Part shown: piece by piece, positions 52,931 to 61,189 of the stretch
Numbering within the stretch: position 1 is the stretch's first letter
How the letters are laid out: every line of letters begins with the position of its first letter
Origin: G965267335 sp965267335
GTDB taxonomy: Bacteria > Bacteroidota > Bacteroidia > Cytophagales > JAAEPT01
Assembly: GCA_965267335.1 (NCBI GenBank)
Contig: OZ253953.1
Span: 1,054,001 to 1,118,000 of the forward strand
DNA length: 64,000 nucleotides
Direction of reading: 5' to 3'
The notes under the pieces: generated by a model
Database searches by the model: none
Told to the model about the DNA's origin: nothing
What the model saw: only the letters and a program-made list of their open reading frames with translations
Position numbers and translations under genes: made by a program

Positions 52931-53734
52931 ATGAGCACAACAGAATCAACATCCAACTATAACCACCTGGATAAAATGTCAGTCAGAGAGCTGCTGACTT
53001 CCATCAACAAGGAGGATCAAACTGTACCATTAGCTGTGGAGAAGGTAATTCCGCATATTGAGGCGCTGGTTACAGAAATTGTTTCCCGGATGTCAAGAGG
53101 GGGGAGGTTGTTTTATGTTGGGGCCGGAACGAGCGGCCGACTAGGTATTGTAGACGCGTCAGAATGCCCGCCAACTTTCGGGGTTGATCATGGTTTGGTC
53201 GTTGGACTTATCGCTGGAGGTGATAATGCGATTCGTAAAGCGGTTGAATTTGCTGAGGATGACCAGGAGCAATGTTGGAAAGATTTACTGGAATATAATA
53301 TCAATGAGCAGGACACGGTAATTGGTATTGCGGCTAGTGGAAGGACCCCATATGTCATAGGAGGTGTGAAAAAAGCCCGCAAAAACGGACTCCTAACCGG
53401 ATGTATTACTTGCAACGAAGGAAGTAAGCTGGCTTCAGAAGTGGAGCATCCGATTGAGGTTGTTGTTGGACCTGAATTTGTGACCGGCAGCACAAGAATG
53501 AAGTCGGGAACAGCTCAAAAGCTTGTATTGAATATGATTTCTACCTCCGTGATGATACAGTTAGGTAGAGTGAAAGGTAATAAAATGGTTGATATGCAGC
53601 TCAGCAACAATAAGTTGGTCGATCGCGGAACCAGAATGGTTATGGAAGAGTTAGGTATAGGAGAGGATAAAGCCAGGGCATTGCTTGAGAAGTATGGTAG
53701 TGTAAGGAAGGCGGTGGACTCTCAAAAGCATTAG
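52931..53734 (+). CDS. murQ: N-acetylmuramic acid 6-phosphate etherase
   Basis: 267 aa SIS-domain lyase that removes lactate from MurNAc-6-phosphate to give GlcNAc-6-phosphate. The diagnostic GAGTSGRLGIVDASECPPTFG and a following AEDDQEQ segment contain the two glutamates used in catalysis. TGSTRMKSGTAQKL is the late phosphate-binding loop. Length is usual for Bacteroidota. It works after the kinase encoded just upstream. A palindromic repeat begins right after its stop. Confidence 0.96.
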   Translation: MSTTESTSNYNHLDKMSVRELLTSINKEDQTVPLAVEKVIPHIEALVTEIVSRMSRGGRLFYVGAGTSGRLGIVDASECPPTFGVDHGLVVGLIAGGDNAIRKAVEFAEDDQEQCWKDLLEYNINEQDTVIGIAASGRTPYVIGGVKKARKNGLLTGCITCNEGSKLASEVEHPIEVVVGPEFVTGSTRMKSGTAQKLVLNMISTSVMIQLGRVKGNKMVDMQLSNNKLVDRGTRMVMEELGIGEDKARALLEKYGSVRKAVDSQKH

Positions 53735-53782
53735 ATTTAAGATGGAAGACTTAAGATTGACATCTTGAATCTTACATCTCGG
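53735..53782. repeat. REP-like palindrome after murQ
   Basis: Arms AGATGGAAGACTTAAGAT (53740-53757) and ATCTTGAATCTTACATCT (53762-53779) pair at 15 of 18 positions around TGAC. It begins at the murQ stop codon. Its AAGAT.GAAGA core is shared with the inverted repeats that flank the four-helix-bundle gene at 25.1-25.6 kb. Confidence 0.6.
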
Positions 53783-53787
53783 AAATT

Positions 53788-54360
53788 ATGCACGAAATAG
53801 AACCCTATTTTGGTTGGTTAAAGTACTACAATTCAGTAGATGACGAATTATCCCCGTTTTATGGAAAGGAGCATAGTGAGTTTGAATTTACTGACAATAT
53901 TTACGGTTATTGTATTCATCCGCAATGGGATTATATAGGTTCTGAATCCTTGTACCTCAAAGTCCTGTATGTCAACTATGAATTGGGGACAGCAATCATT
54001 GAATTCATCGGTGAGTGGAATGACGCTCTTCACAATGATATCATGCACCTCAAAAGAAATTTAATTGATGACCTGGTCATACAAGGGGTGAATAAGTATA
54101 TACTGATTGGCGAGAATGTCTATCTCTACCATCATTCTGATGACAGCTATTACGAAGAGTGGTTTGAAGACGTAGAAGACGGATGGATTGTGGCCATGGG
54201 CTTTCAGGAGCATGTAATGAACGACTGGCAACAGTACAATATTGATACTTATATTAATATTGGCGGGCAATTGGATTTGCTTAACTGGCGTACGTTAAAG
54301 CCAGAACAGGTTTTCCGGAAGATTGATGAGGCCATTTCCAGGAGATTGGCAGGAATCTAG
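53788..54360 (+). CDS. Conserved hypothetical protein
   Basis: 190 aa, soluble, rich in Tyr, Trp and acidic residues (SEFEFTDNIYGYCIHPQWDYIGS). It has no signal peptide or membrane helix and no motif I recognise. The fold looks mixed alpha/beta with a C-terminal helix (PEQVFRKIDEAISRRLAGI). It follows murQ after the palindromic repeat, so a separate transcript is possible. Similar proteins occur in other Bacteroidota but I cannot name them. Confidence 0.7.
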   Translation: MHEIEPYFGWLKYYNSVDDELSPFYGKEHSEFEFTDNIYGYCIHPQWDYIGSESLYLKVLYVNYELGTAIIEFIGEWNDALHNDIMHLKRNLIDDLVIQGVNKYILIGENVYLYHHSDDSYYEEWFEDVEDGWIVAMGFQEHVMNDWQQYNIDTYINIGGQLDLLNWRTLKPEQVFRKIDEAISRRLAGI

Positions 54361-54374
54361 CTGTTTTCTTATGC

Positions 54375-54683
54375 TCATTCAAAAATACCTGTAACCAGGC
54401 AAAAGAAGATTATTGCAGATATAATCATAAAACCTGGATGGCCAAAAACCCCAATAAAGAAAGTTAACCCCATAACAAACATCAAGGTACCGAGACCATC
54501 AACCTGTCTTCGAACTTTTCTTCCGGAGCCTTTATGATTAATGTAATTGCTATTGACCTTTTTTGTTGTTGTGAGCTTCTGTTTATCAGTTGTTGAAAGA
54601 GCTCCTCCCGAGCTACCTTTAGCACATAGCCACTGACACGAGAATAAACTCAATATGATCGAAAGTATCAGTATGATTTTCAT
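54375..54683 (-). CDS. Small lipoprotein-like protein with C-terminal hydrophobic hairpin
   Basis: 102 aa. Signal with a possible lipobox (LFSC, Cys16), a basic linker (~residues 37-60), then a hydrophobic hairpin made of LGTLMFVMGLTFFIGVF and MIISAIIFFCLVTGIF. The same plan (signal, basic linker, two short hydrophobic segments) is seen in the unlinked 107-residue protein at 19144. Function unknown. It is transcribed leftward, convergent with the preceding gene and divergent from the phosphotransferase gene. Confidence 0.6.
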   Translation of the reverse strand: MKIILILSIILSLFSCQWLCAKGSSGGALSTTDKQKLTTTKKVNSNYINHKGSGRKVRRQVDGLGTLMFVMGLTFFIGVFGHPGFMIISAIIFFCLVTGIFE

Positions 54684-54734
54684 AGCACCAATATGAGGAC
54701 TCTAGTGGAATAGGTTGATTGATATAAGTCAAGA

Positions 54735-55793
54735 ATGGTTTTAAACGTCATAAGAAACCAATTGACACTGGGTGATATTGCTCCCTCTCAATCATATATT
54801 ATCTTTGATGTCGTGAATGAACAATTTGAACAAACCATTCTAAGAGCCACCGGAGCCCATCAACTGTACGAGGTTGAGGTCATCCAAAGTCTGTGGAGCG
54901 GTTACGGAAAAATTGTTCGCATTGGGTTGGAGGGCGGTAATTACAAAACAGTTGTCGTTAAGTTGGTACAACTTCCTCAGGAAGGGAATCACCCAAGAGG
55001 CTGGAATTCCAACCTATCACACCAACGCAAAGTGAGGTCCTACCAGGTTGAAACCAATTGGTATACAAATTATGCAAATGAGTGTGATGAGAGATGTAAA
55101 GTACCGACTTGCATAGTTATGGATAAGTTAGGTGATGAGGTGTTGATTCTATTGGAAGATTTGGACGAGGCCGGTTATCCCGCAAGAAAACAGCAACTGG
55201 AATGGGAAGGAATAGAAGTGTGTTTGAAATGGTTAGCCAATTTCCATGCAAAGTTTATGAACAGAAAACCAGACGGTTTATGGCCAAAAGGAACTTATTG
55301 GCACCTCGAAACCCGACCTGATGAATTAGAAGCACTGGAAGATCCGATTTTGAAAAGGGCAGCTTCTTCGATTGATGAGAAATTGAATAGTTGCAAATAT
55401 CAAACCTTCGTTCACGGAGATGCAAAACTGGCAAATTTTTGTTTTGCGGCTGATTGTAAGAAGGTGGCGGCAGTTGATTTCCAGTACGTGGGAGGTGGCT
55501 GTGGGATGAAAGATGTAGCTTATTTTATTGGAAGTTGTTTGAATGAACATGATGCTGAAAAGTATGAGGAAAGTATTCTGCAAACATACTTTACCGAATT
55601 GGAAGGGGCGCTGCAAAATAAGATCATTGACTATGAAAACCTTAAAGAAGAATGGTATCAAATGTACAGAGTGGCTTGGGCAGATTTTCATAGGTTTCTG
55701 AAAGGATGGAGTCCCGGTCACTGGAAAATAAACACCTATAGTGAAAAAATTTCACGCCAGGTCGCTAAAGATCTGGTTGATCAAAAATTATGA
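54735..55793 (+). CDS. Phosphotransferase family (APH/choline-kinase fold) protein
   Basis: 352 aa. The kinase-like core has ILLEDLDEAGYPA and the catalytic loop FVHGDAKLANFCF (HGD with a following Asn), then VAAVDFQYVGGGCGMKDVAYF (the metal-binding DFQ). This is the APH fold related to aminoglycoside, choline and small-sugar kinases, including the ecdysteroid-kinase-like group. The glycine-rich P-loop region is short. The next gene, a sugar/nucleotide phosphatase of the IMPase family, overlaps it by 4 nt, suggesting the two act on one metabolite. Substrate is unknown. Confidence 0.8.
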   Translation: MVLNVIRNQLTLGDIAPSQSYIIFDVVNEQFEQTILRATGAHQLYEVEVIQSLWSGYGKIVRIGLEGGNYKTVVVKLVQLPQEGNHPRGWNSNLSHQRKVRSYQVETNWYTNYANECDERCKVPTCIVMDKLGDEVLILLEDLDEAGYPARKQQLEWEGIEVCLKWLANFHAKFMNRKPDGLWPKGTYWHLETRPDELEALEDPILKRAASSIDEKLNSCKYQTFVHGDAKLANFCFAADCKKVAAVDFQYVGGGCGMKDVAYFIGSCLNEHDAEKYEESILQTYFTELEGALQNKIIDYENLKEEWYQMYRVAWADFHRFLKGWSPGHWKINTYSEKISRQVAKDLVDQKL

Positions 55794-56671
55794 ATCTTTC
55801 CAGAGAAATACTTCAAATACTATGTAAGGGAGCTGTGGAAGCTGCAAAAGAAGCAGGGAAAGTTATTCGATCTTCGCAAGGAACCGATTTCAAAATTGAA
55901 ATGAAGAAAGAGGGAGGAGGAATGGCTTCACAGATTGTTACCGAAGTAGATCGAATGAGTCAGAAAACTATTCTTCGTTGTCTGGAACCTCTGACCAAAA
56001 AATATGATTTAGGACTGCTGGCGGAAGAAGAACACGATGATGGGAGTCGTTTTGAAAAAGATTACTTCTGGTGCATTGATCCACTGGATGGGACATGGCC
56101 ATTTTCGGAGGGAGTTAGTGGGTATTCTGTATCAATAGCCCTTATAGCGAAGTCGGGTGTTTCAGTAATTGGAGTCGTATATGATCCGGTGGAAGGTAAT
56201 TTATATGAAGCAATCTCCGGAGAAGGTGCCAAGCGCAATGGAATTGACTGGGAAATAAACAATAGGTCAACTGATCTGTCTTTTTTTGTAGACCGGAGTT
56301 TCCCTGATCACCCACAGTTTGATGTAGTCTGTGATTGCCTAAACAACATAGCTAAAGAGATAGGACTCGCTGATTTGAAAGTTGTGGTCAATGGGGGTTC
56401 TGTGTTGACAGCGATCTATGCTCTGGAAAATCAACCGGCCATTTATTTCAAACTTCCTAAGCAGACTAATGGTGGTGGAAGTATCTGGGACTTTGCGGCT
56501 ACAGCTTGTATCTATAATGAACTTGGTGGTTATGTTTCCGATGTGTATGGAAATCCCTTGAAATTAAACCGAAATGATGGTACGACCTTTATGAACAAAG
56601 AAGGGGTATTGTTTTCTTTTGATGCGGAATGGGTAAACAGAATTATTCAGCTTTCAAAGAATATTAAATAA
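55790..56671 (+). CDS. Inositol monophosphatase / CysQ family phosphatase
   Basis: 293 aa Mg-dependent phosphatase. Metal and active-site signatures are LLAEEEHDDG (first acidic site) and CIDPLDGTWPF (DPLDGT), then a late segment WDFAATACIYNELGG. The family includes inositol-1-phosphatase, fructose-bisphosphatase and the 3'(2'),5'-bisphosphate nucleotidase CysQ; the exact substrate is not clear. It overlaps the phosphotransferase gene upstream by 4 nt. Confidence 0.87.
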   Translation: MNLSREILQILCKGAVEAAKEAGKVIRSSQGTDFKIEMKKEGGGMASQIVTEVDRMSQKTILRCLEPLTKKYDLGLLAEEEHDDGSRFEKDYFWCIDPLDGTWPFSEGVSGYSVSIALIAKSGVSVIGVVYDPVEGNLYEAISGEGAKRNGIDWEINNRSTDLSFFVDRSFPDHPQFDVVCDCLNNIAKEIGLADLKVVVNGGSVLTAIYALENQPAIYFKLPKQTNGGGSIWDFAATACIYNELGGYVSDVYGNPLKLNRNDGTTFMNKEGVLFSFDAEWVNRIIQLSKNIK

Positions 56672-56748
56672 CAGAGACACTCTGGTTACCTTGCAGATTT
56701 CTTTTTTTCCCTATTTTTTACTTTTTTCGACTAATCAAAATTTCTAAA

Positions 56749-57114
56749 ATGGGTCAGTTCAATCTTGTGTCAGTAGACTCTCAAAGTAAGAAGAGTGAAG
56801 TTTTTACCTATTCCGGGGGGACCCGAGAAGAAGTCGCGCAAGCCGTGAAGGAATTATTTGGGGAACATGGGTATAAACTTGAAAAAGGTGATAAATATGA
56901 CGCTATATACGGTATTGGCAGTGCTGCGATGAGAGTTTTGTTTGGGGCGTTTGTCAAAAGATACGTATTCGGGGTTGTCGTAGAACAGGACGGTGATAAC
57001 GTTTCTCTAACTCTCAATAAAAAAATAATGGCGGGAGTCGCAGGAGGAGCGATTGGGTATGCGAAAATGAATTCGGAAACGGAGCGCTGGAAAATTCGAC
57101 TAAGAGAACTCTAG
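56749..57114 (+). CDS. Small conserved hypothetical protein
   Basis: 121 aa. A soluble N-terminal part (YSGGTREEVAQAVKELFGEHGYKLEKGDKYD, given in parts SGGTREEVAQAV and YKLEKGDKYD), then GIGSAAMRVLFGAFVKRYVFGV and late GGAIGYAKMNSETERW. The middle looks amphipathic rather than a full membrane span. It has no assigned family. It lies 77 bp after the phosphatase gene and 4 bp before the acyltransferase-like gene. Confidence 0.65.
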   Translation: MGQFNLVSVDSQSKKSEVFTYSGGTREEVAQAVKELFGEHGYKLEKGDKYDAIYGIGSAAMRVLFGAFVKRYVFGVVVEQDGDNVSLTLNKKIMAGVAGGAIGYAKMNSETERWKIRLREL

Positions 57115-57118
57115 GATA

Positions 57119-58294
57119 TTGACCGACTCTTTACAAAAAAAAACGAGAATAGCTTCGCTGGACATACTTCGGGGGTTGATCATAGTTGTAATGGCCCTGG
57201 ATCATACCCGTGATTATTACTATGACTTTAGTAAATATGGTGATGCAACCGACCTCTCAAAAGTACCGGCCTTTCTTTTCATAACAAGATGGGTTACTCA
57301 CTATTGTGCTCCGGGATTTATTTTCCTTGCCGGCACTTCAGCCTTTTTAGCAGGTAAGAGAAGAACGAAAAATCAGTTGTCTACTTTTTTATTAACAAGA
57401 GGCCTATGGTTAATATTCGTTGAATTATTCATAATTAACCTGGCCTGGAGACTCAATCCATCCTACGGCCATTTTACTTTTGGTGTGCTTTGGTGCATAG
57501 GACTGTGCATGGTGTTATTGGCTGGGATTATAAGGTTACCCTATTATGCAATTTTAACCTTTGGATTGGTTGTAGTTTTTCTACATAATCTGCTTGATGG
57601 GGTATCAATAGATGGTGCCTCAAAGCCGGTTCAGTATCTTTGGTCGATTCTACATCAAAAAAACTTTTTCGGGCCATACAATGAAGGAAGCATTAGTGTA
57701 TTGTACCCCATTATACCGTGGATCGGCTTGATGTCCGTAGGGTATTGTTTTGGAAAGCTCTACACAGATTTTGAGCGTAAAGAGCGGCATAAATGGTTAG
57801 TGATTATTGGCCTCGGCAGCATAGCTTTGTTCTTTTTCTTCAGGCTAACTGCTTTTTATGGTGAACCTAAGGTGCTTGTACAGCATGGACGGGGAGGATT
57901 ATATGACTTTCTGGAAGTGCTCAATTGTACAAAGTATCCACCTTCACTGTGTTACTTATTAATGACCATAGGTCCGTTATTGCTTACGCTTTGGCTATTC
58001 GAAAAGATTAGGCTAAGATTAAAGCCGCTGATCGTTTTTGGTAGGGTGCCTTTTTTCTTCTATATCATTCATATTTTTGTGATTCATCTTTCAGCCTTTG
58101 TTGTAGCACACTATTATCCGGAATCTGATTGGAGTACCTCTAAATTTGGCTTAATTCCAGGTGGATTTGGTTTCGGGCTACTAGGTGTTTATATAGCCTG
58201 GATTTCAATCGTGGCCTTCCTGTACATTCCTTGTTATTTCTTTAATCGCTATAAAAGAAATCACCCAGAAAAGGTATGGCTTAGCTATTTCTGA
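57119..58294 (+). CDS. DUF1624 / heparan-alpha-glucosaminide acetyltransferase-like membrane protein
   Basis: 391 aa with about ten membrane helices. The N-terminus KKTRIASLDILRGLIIVVMALDHTRDYYYDF is typical of the DUF1624 group (only shown here as RIASLDILRGLIIV and MALDHTRDY), related to the acyltransferase-3-like membrane enzymes. It starts at TTG 57119, since no ATG precedes the conserved N-terminus. Such proteins are thought to acylate envelope sugars. It is the last gene of this short rightward set and overlaps the convergent methyltransferase gene by 14 bp. Confidence 0.78.
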   Translation: MTDSLQKKTRIASLDILRGLIIVVMALDHTRDYYYDFSKYGDATDLSKVPAFLFITRWVTHYCAPGFIFLAGTSAFLAGKRRTKNQLSTFLLTRGLWLIFVELFIINLAWRLNPSYGHFTFGVLWCIGLCMVLLAGIIRLPYYAILTFGLVVVFLHNLLDGVSIDGASKPVQYLWSILHQKNFFGPYNEGSISVLYPIIPWIGLMSVGYCFGKLYTDFERKERHKWLVIIGLGSIALFFFFRLTAFYGEPKVLVQHGRGGLYDFLEVLNCTKYPPSLCYLLMTIGPLLLTLWLFEKIRLRLKPLIVFGRVPFFFYIIHIFVIHLSAFVVAHYYPESDWSTSKFGLIPGGFGFGLLGVYIAWISIVAFLYIPCYFFNRYKRNHPEKVWLSYF

Positions 58295-59009
58295 GGTGAA
58301 ATACCATTCGGTCGGAGTTTGCAGGGTCATAATCATCAAGGTCATAGCTACCCCATATGTTGATTATTTCGAACCCGATTTTATCAAAGTATTCCAAAAA
58401 TGTGTTTTTATAAATAGCGCTTACTTGTTCGCTGAAATGATAATTCTGACCATTATCGCGAAAACGAATGTCTTTTATAATCTTACCATTCTCCACCTTG
58501 CGGGAAAGTTGAAACTCAATGCCTCCTTCGGTTTTGGTTTCTGAGCTTACCAGGTTTTTAACCACCTTTTCAGTATTAAAAAAGTCCAGAATAAAGGTTC
58601 CTCCTTCTTTGAGCATAGTTTTTACTGCTCCTAAAGTTTTGAGGTCGTCTTCTTTATTTTCGAAATAACCAAAGCTCGTGAAAAGGTTGAAAATGTAGTA
58701 AAACCTTTCGTCTAAAGGTTCTCTCATGTCACCTGTCTTAAACTTTAGGTTTTCATTTTCAAACTGCTTGGCATAGCGAATACTCTCTTCAGAAAGGTCT
58801 ACGCCAGTGACATTATACCCTTTTTTGTTTAGGTAAATGGAGTGCCGCCCTTTTCCACAGGCCAAATCAAGAATCTTATCAGTTTGGTTAGGGGACAATT
58901 TGGAAAGCAGGTTGTCAATAAAACGGTTCGCCTCATTTTGATCCCTATTGCTGTATAAGAGATGATAGTAATGAGAGTTGAACCAAGTACTAAACCAATC
59001 TGCACCCAT
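58281..59009 (-). CDS. Class I SAM-dependent methyltransferase
   Basis: 242 aa from ATG 59009. This start overlaps the apbE stop by 1 nt (TAATG), which fits the strong coupling seen in this genome; a longer frame reaching 59048 would run into apbE. Motif I is ILDLACGKGRHS and post-motif signatures (VTGVDLSEESIRYAK, GTFILDFFN) are typical. Substrate is unknown. It ends by overlapping the DUF1624 gene by 14 bp. Expected to be cytoplasmic. Confidence 0.85.
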   Translation of the reverse strand: MGADWFSTWFNSHYYHLLYSNRDQNEANRFIDNLLSKLSPNQTDKILDLACGKGRHSIYLNKKGYNVTGVDLSEESIRYAKQFENENLKFKTGDMREPLDERFYYIFNLFTSFGYFENKEDDLKTLGAVKTMLKEGGTFILDFFNTEKVVKNLVSSETKTEGGIEFQLSRKVENGKIIKDIRFRDNGQNYHFSEQVSAIYKNTFLEYFDKIGFEIINIWGSYDLDDYDPANSDRMVFHLRNS

Positions 59010-60082
59010 TATTTTGCAATCATTTTTTTCATACCCTCTGAAAACCAAATTTGGTCCTGTTTGCCATCAAAAAACACAAAGTAAGCTTCTAGAAGTTCAT
59101 TTTCTTCGATCATTTTTTTGGCTTCCTCATACCCCATAACCATACAGGCTGTTGCATAGCCATCAGCTGCTGCACAATTTGTGGTGAACACGGAAGCACT
59201 TAGCAGGTTCGATTCCTGTGCTGATCCGGTCTTGGGATTAATCGAGTGTGAGTATTTTCTACCATCAATCATTTTGTACTGAAGATAGTTTCCGGAAGTT
59301 GCGAGTGCTCCGTTATCCAGTAACAGCACATCCAGATTCTTGTAACCACGGTGAGGGTTTATAATTTGTATACCCCATTTTTGTCCAAGTTCGTTTTTTC
59401 CCTTACATCTGACCTCACCACCTATTTCTACCAGGTAGTTTTCATATCCTCGTTCCTGAAGGAATTCAGCCAGTTTGTCAACAGCATAACCTTTGGCTAC
59501 TGCGCTGAAGTCAAGCTGCATCCCACTGGAGCTAAATACTCTGAGGCTATCAAATTGAATTTTGTCGAAACCAATAAATGGAAGAATAGAATCGATTTGT
59601 GATTGATTCGGTTTGTTTTTGCTCTTATCAGGGCCAAATCCCCAGATATTTACCAAAGGCATCACTGTTGGATCAAATGCTCCATTCGAGTTTTTGTGGA
59701 TTATTTGGGAAAGTTTAAGGACTTCATAAAACCAGGGGTCAAGTGAATCCAACTCAGATGTTTGATTGAATAGAGATATATCAGAGTTTTTATCGTAAGT
59801 GGAAAAAATGCGATTACACTTGACCAAAAGACTTTCCAATTCTGCTTGATGATTCTTTTGCTCCGCATCGATGTATTTTACATTCCAACCAATTCCACCC
59901 ATAGTTTTTCCATATAGGTGCATCAATTTTGATTCACTAAAAACTTGATTTGTGCGCGCTGCTAGTAGTTCTACAGCCTGTTCATGTTGTATTTGGCTGT
60001 TGTAATAGCGGTAATAGACCACTCCACCCAAAAAGAAAAGGAATGTAAACAGAGAATATTTATTAATCCGGGGTCTGTCCAT
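59009..60082 (-). CDS. apbE: FAD:protein FMN transferase
   Basis: 357 aa. It starts with a membrane helix (YSLFTFLFFLGGVVYYRYY), so it is anchored in the membrane facing the periplasm. Catalytic landmarks are AVAKGYAVDKLAEFL, a YLVEIGGEVRCKG segment and HSINPKTG near the C-terminus. ApbE transfers FMN from FAD onto threonine in NqrB, NqrC and RnfG-type proteins. nqrF in this window fits that role. It precedes the methyltransferase by 1 nt overlap, and a -7 box sits 4 nt before its ATG. Confidence 0.93.
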   Translation of the reverse strand: MDRPRINKYSLFTFLFFLGGVVYYRYYNSQIQHEQAVELLAARTNQVFSESKLMHLYGKTMGGIGWNVKYIDAEQKNHQAELESLLVKCNRIFSTYDKNSDISLFNQTSELDSLDPWFYEVLKLSQIIHKNSNGAFDPTVMPLVNIWGFGPDKSKNKPNQSQIDSILPFIGFDKIQFDSLRVFSSSGMQLDFSAVAKGYAVDKLAEFLQERGYENYLVEIGGEVRCKGKNELGQKWGIQIINPHRGYKNLDVLLLDNGALATSGNYLQYKMIDGRKYSHSINPKTGSAQESNLLSASVFTTNCAAADGYATACMVMGYEEAKKMIEENELLEAYFVFFDGKQDQIWFSEGMKKMIAK

Positions 60083-60086
60083 GTCG

Positions 60087-60094
60087 CAAAGGTA
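60087..60094 (-). promoter_or_regulatory. -7 promoter element abutting the apbE start
   Basis: TACCTTTG on the minus strand, an exact TAnnTTTG match, ends 4 nt before the apbE ATG. Transcription would begin at or near the A of the ATG, so the message is probably leaderless. Confidence 0.5.
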
Positions 60095-60151
60095 AGGCTC
60101 TTCATTAAACTTGAAACATATTAAGAAACAGAAATCTTAACGAGTAATTTG

Positions 60152-60159
60152 TAAATTTG
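60152..60159 (+). promoter_or_regulatory. -7 promoter element abutting the ruvB start
   Basis: TAAATTTG, an exact TAnnTTTG match, ends 3 nt before the ruvB ATG at 60163, so this transcript also appears leaderless. Both boxes sit in an 80-bp divergent region. Confidence 0.5.
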
Positions 60160-60162
60160 TCT

Positions 60163-61188
60163 ATGCGCGAAGATTATTTAAGCGGTGAGGACGAACACTT
60201 TAGTTCGACTGAAAAAGAAATTGAAAAGGCTCTGAGACCACTTTCATTCGGAGACTTCAGTGGTCAAAACCAAGTGGTTGAGAATCTTAAGATTTTTGTA
60301 GAAGCTGCTTCAACCAGGGGTGAAGCGCTAGATCATGTATTGCTCAATGGCCCTCCTGGCCTTGGTAAAACTACCCTGGCGCATATCATAGCCAATGAGT
60401 TAAACTCAAATATTAAAATTACTTCCGGTCCGGTATTGGATAAACCCGGAGATCTTGCAGGGCTTTTGACTAACCTGGAGGATAATGATGTGTTGTTTAT
60501 TGATGAAATTCATCGGTTGAATCCAATCGTAGAGGAGTATCTCTATTCAGCGATGGAGGATTATCAGATAGATATCATGCTTGATTCTGGTCCTAATGCT
60601 CGATCAGTACAAATAGCGCTAAATCCATTTACGTTAATAGGGGCTACTACACGTTCCGGTTTATTGACCTCTCCTTTAAGAGCCAGGTTTGGTATCAATT
60701 CCAGGTTGGAGTACTACGATGCGGACTTGCTTTCAGGGATCATACGTAGATCTTCGGGTATCTTGAATACACCTATAGATGAAGACGCATCTTATGAAAT
60801 TGCCAGAAGAAGTAGGGGGACCCCCAGAATTGCGAATAATTTACTCAGGCGAACCAGAGATTTTGCTCAAGTAAAGGGTGAAGGAACGATTACCATCGAC
60901 ATTGCTCGTATGGCATTGACTGCACTTAATGTAGATCATAATGGCCTTGACGAGATGGACAATAAAATCTTGTCGACTATTATAGAGAAGTTTAAAGGTG
61001 GCCCCGTAGGTTTATCAACTATTGCTACCGCTTGTTCTGAAGAGGCCGAAACAATAGAGGAGGTTTATGAACCATTTCTAATTCAGGAAGGGTACATTAA
61101 GCGTACATCAAGAGGAAGGGAAGCTACGGAAGCAGCTTACAAGCATTTGAATGTCCCTCCTCCTGCGCAACAGAATAGTTTGTTCTAG
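60163..61188 (+). CDS. ruvB: Holliday junction branch migration DNA helicase RuvB
   Basis: 341 aa from ATG 60163. Walker A GPPGLGKT at residues 63-70, Walker B LFIDEIHRLN, sensor 1 GATTRSG and arginine finger region SPLRARFG are intact, and the C-terminal winged helix ends PFLIQEGYIKRTSRGRE (seen as FLIQEGYIKRT). RuvB drives branch migration with RuvA. ATG 60163 is preferred over TTG 60157, which lies inside the -7 box. It is convergent with the SprB-repeat gene, with 1 bp between stops. Confidence 0.96.
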   Translation: MREDYLSGEDEHFSSTEKEIEKALRPLSFGDFSGQNQVVENLKIFVEAASTRGEALDHVLLNGPPGLGKTTLAHIIANELNSNIKITSGPVLDKPGDLAGLLTNLEDNDVLFIDEIHRLNPIVEEYLYSAMEDYQIDIMLDSGPNARSVQIALNPFTLIGATTRSGLLTSPLRARFGINSRLEYYDADLLSGIIRRSSGILNTPIDEDASYEIARRSRGTPRIANNLLRRTRDFAQVKGEGTITIDIARMALTALNVDHNGLDEMDNKILSTIIEKFKGGPVGLSTIATACSEEAETIEEVYEPFLIQEGYIKRTSRGREATEAAYKHLNVPPPAQQNSLF

Positions 61189-61189
61189 T

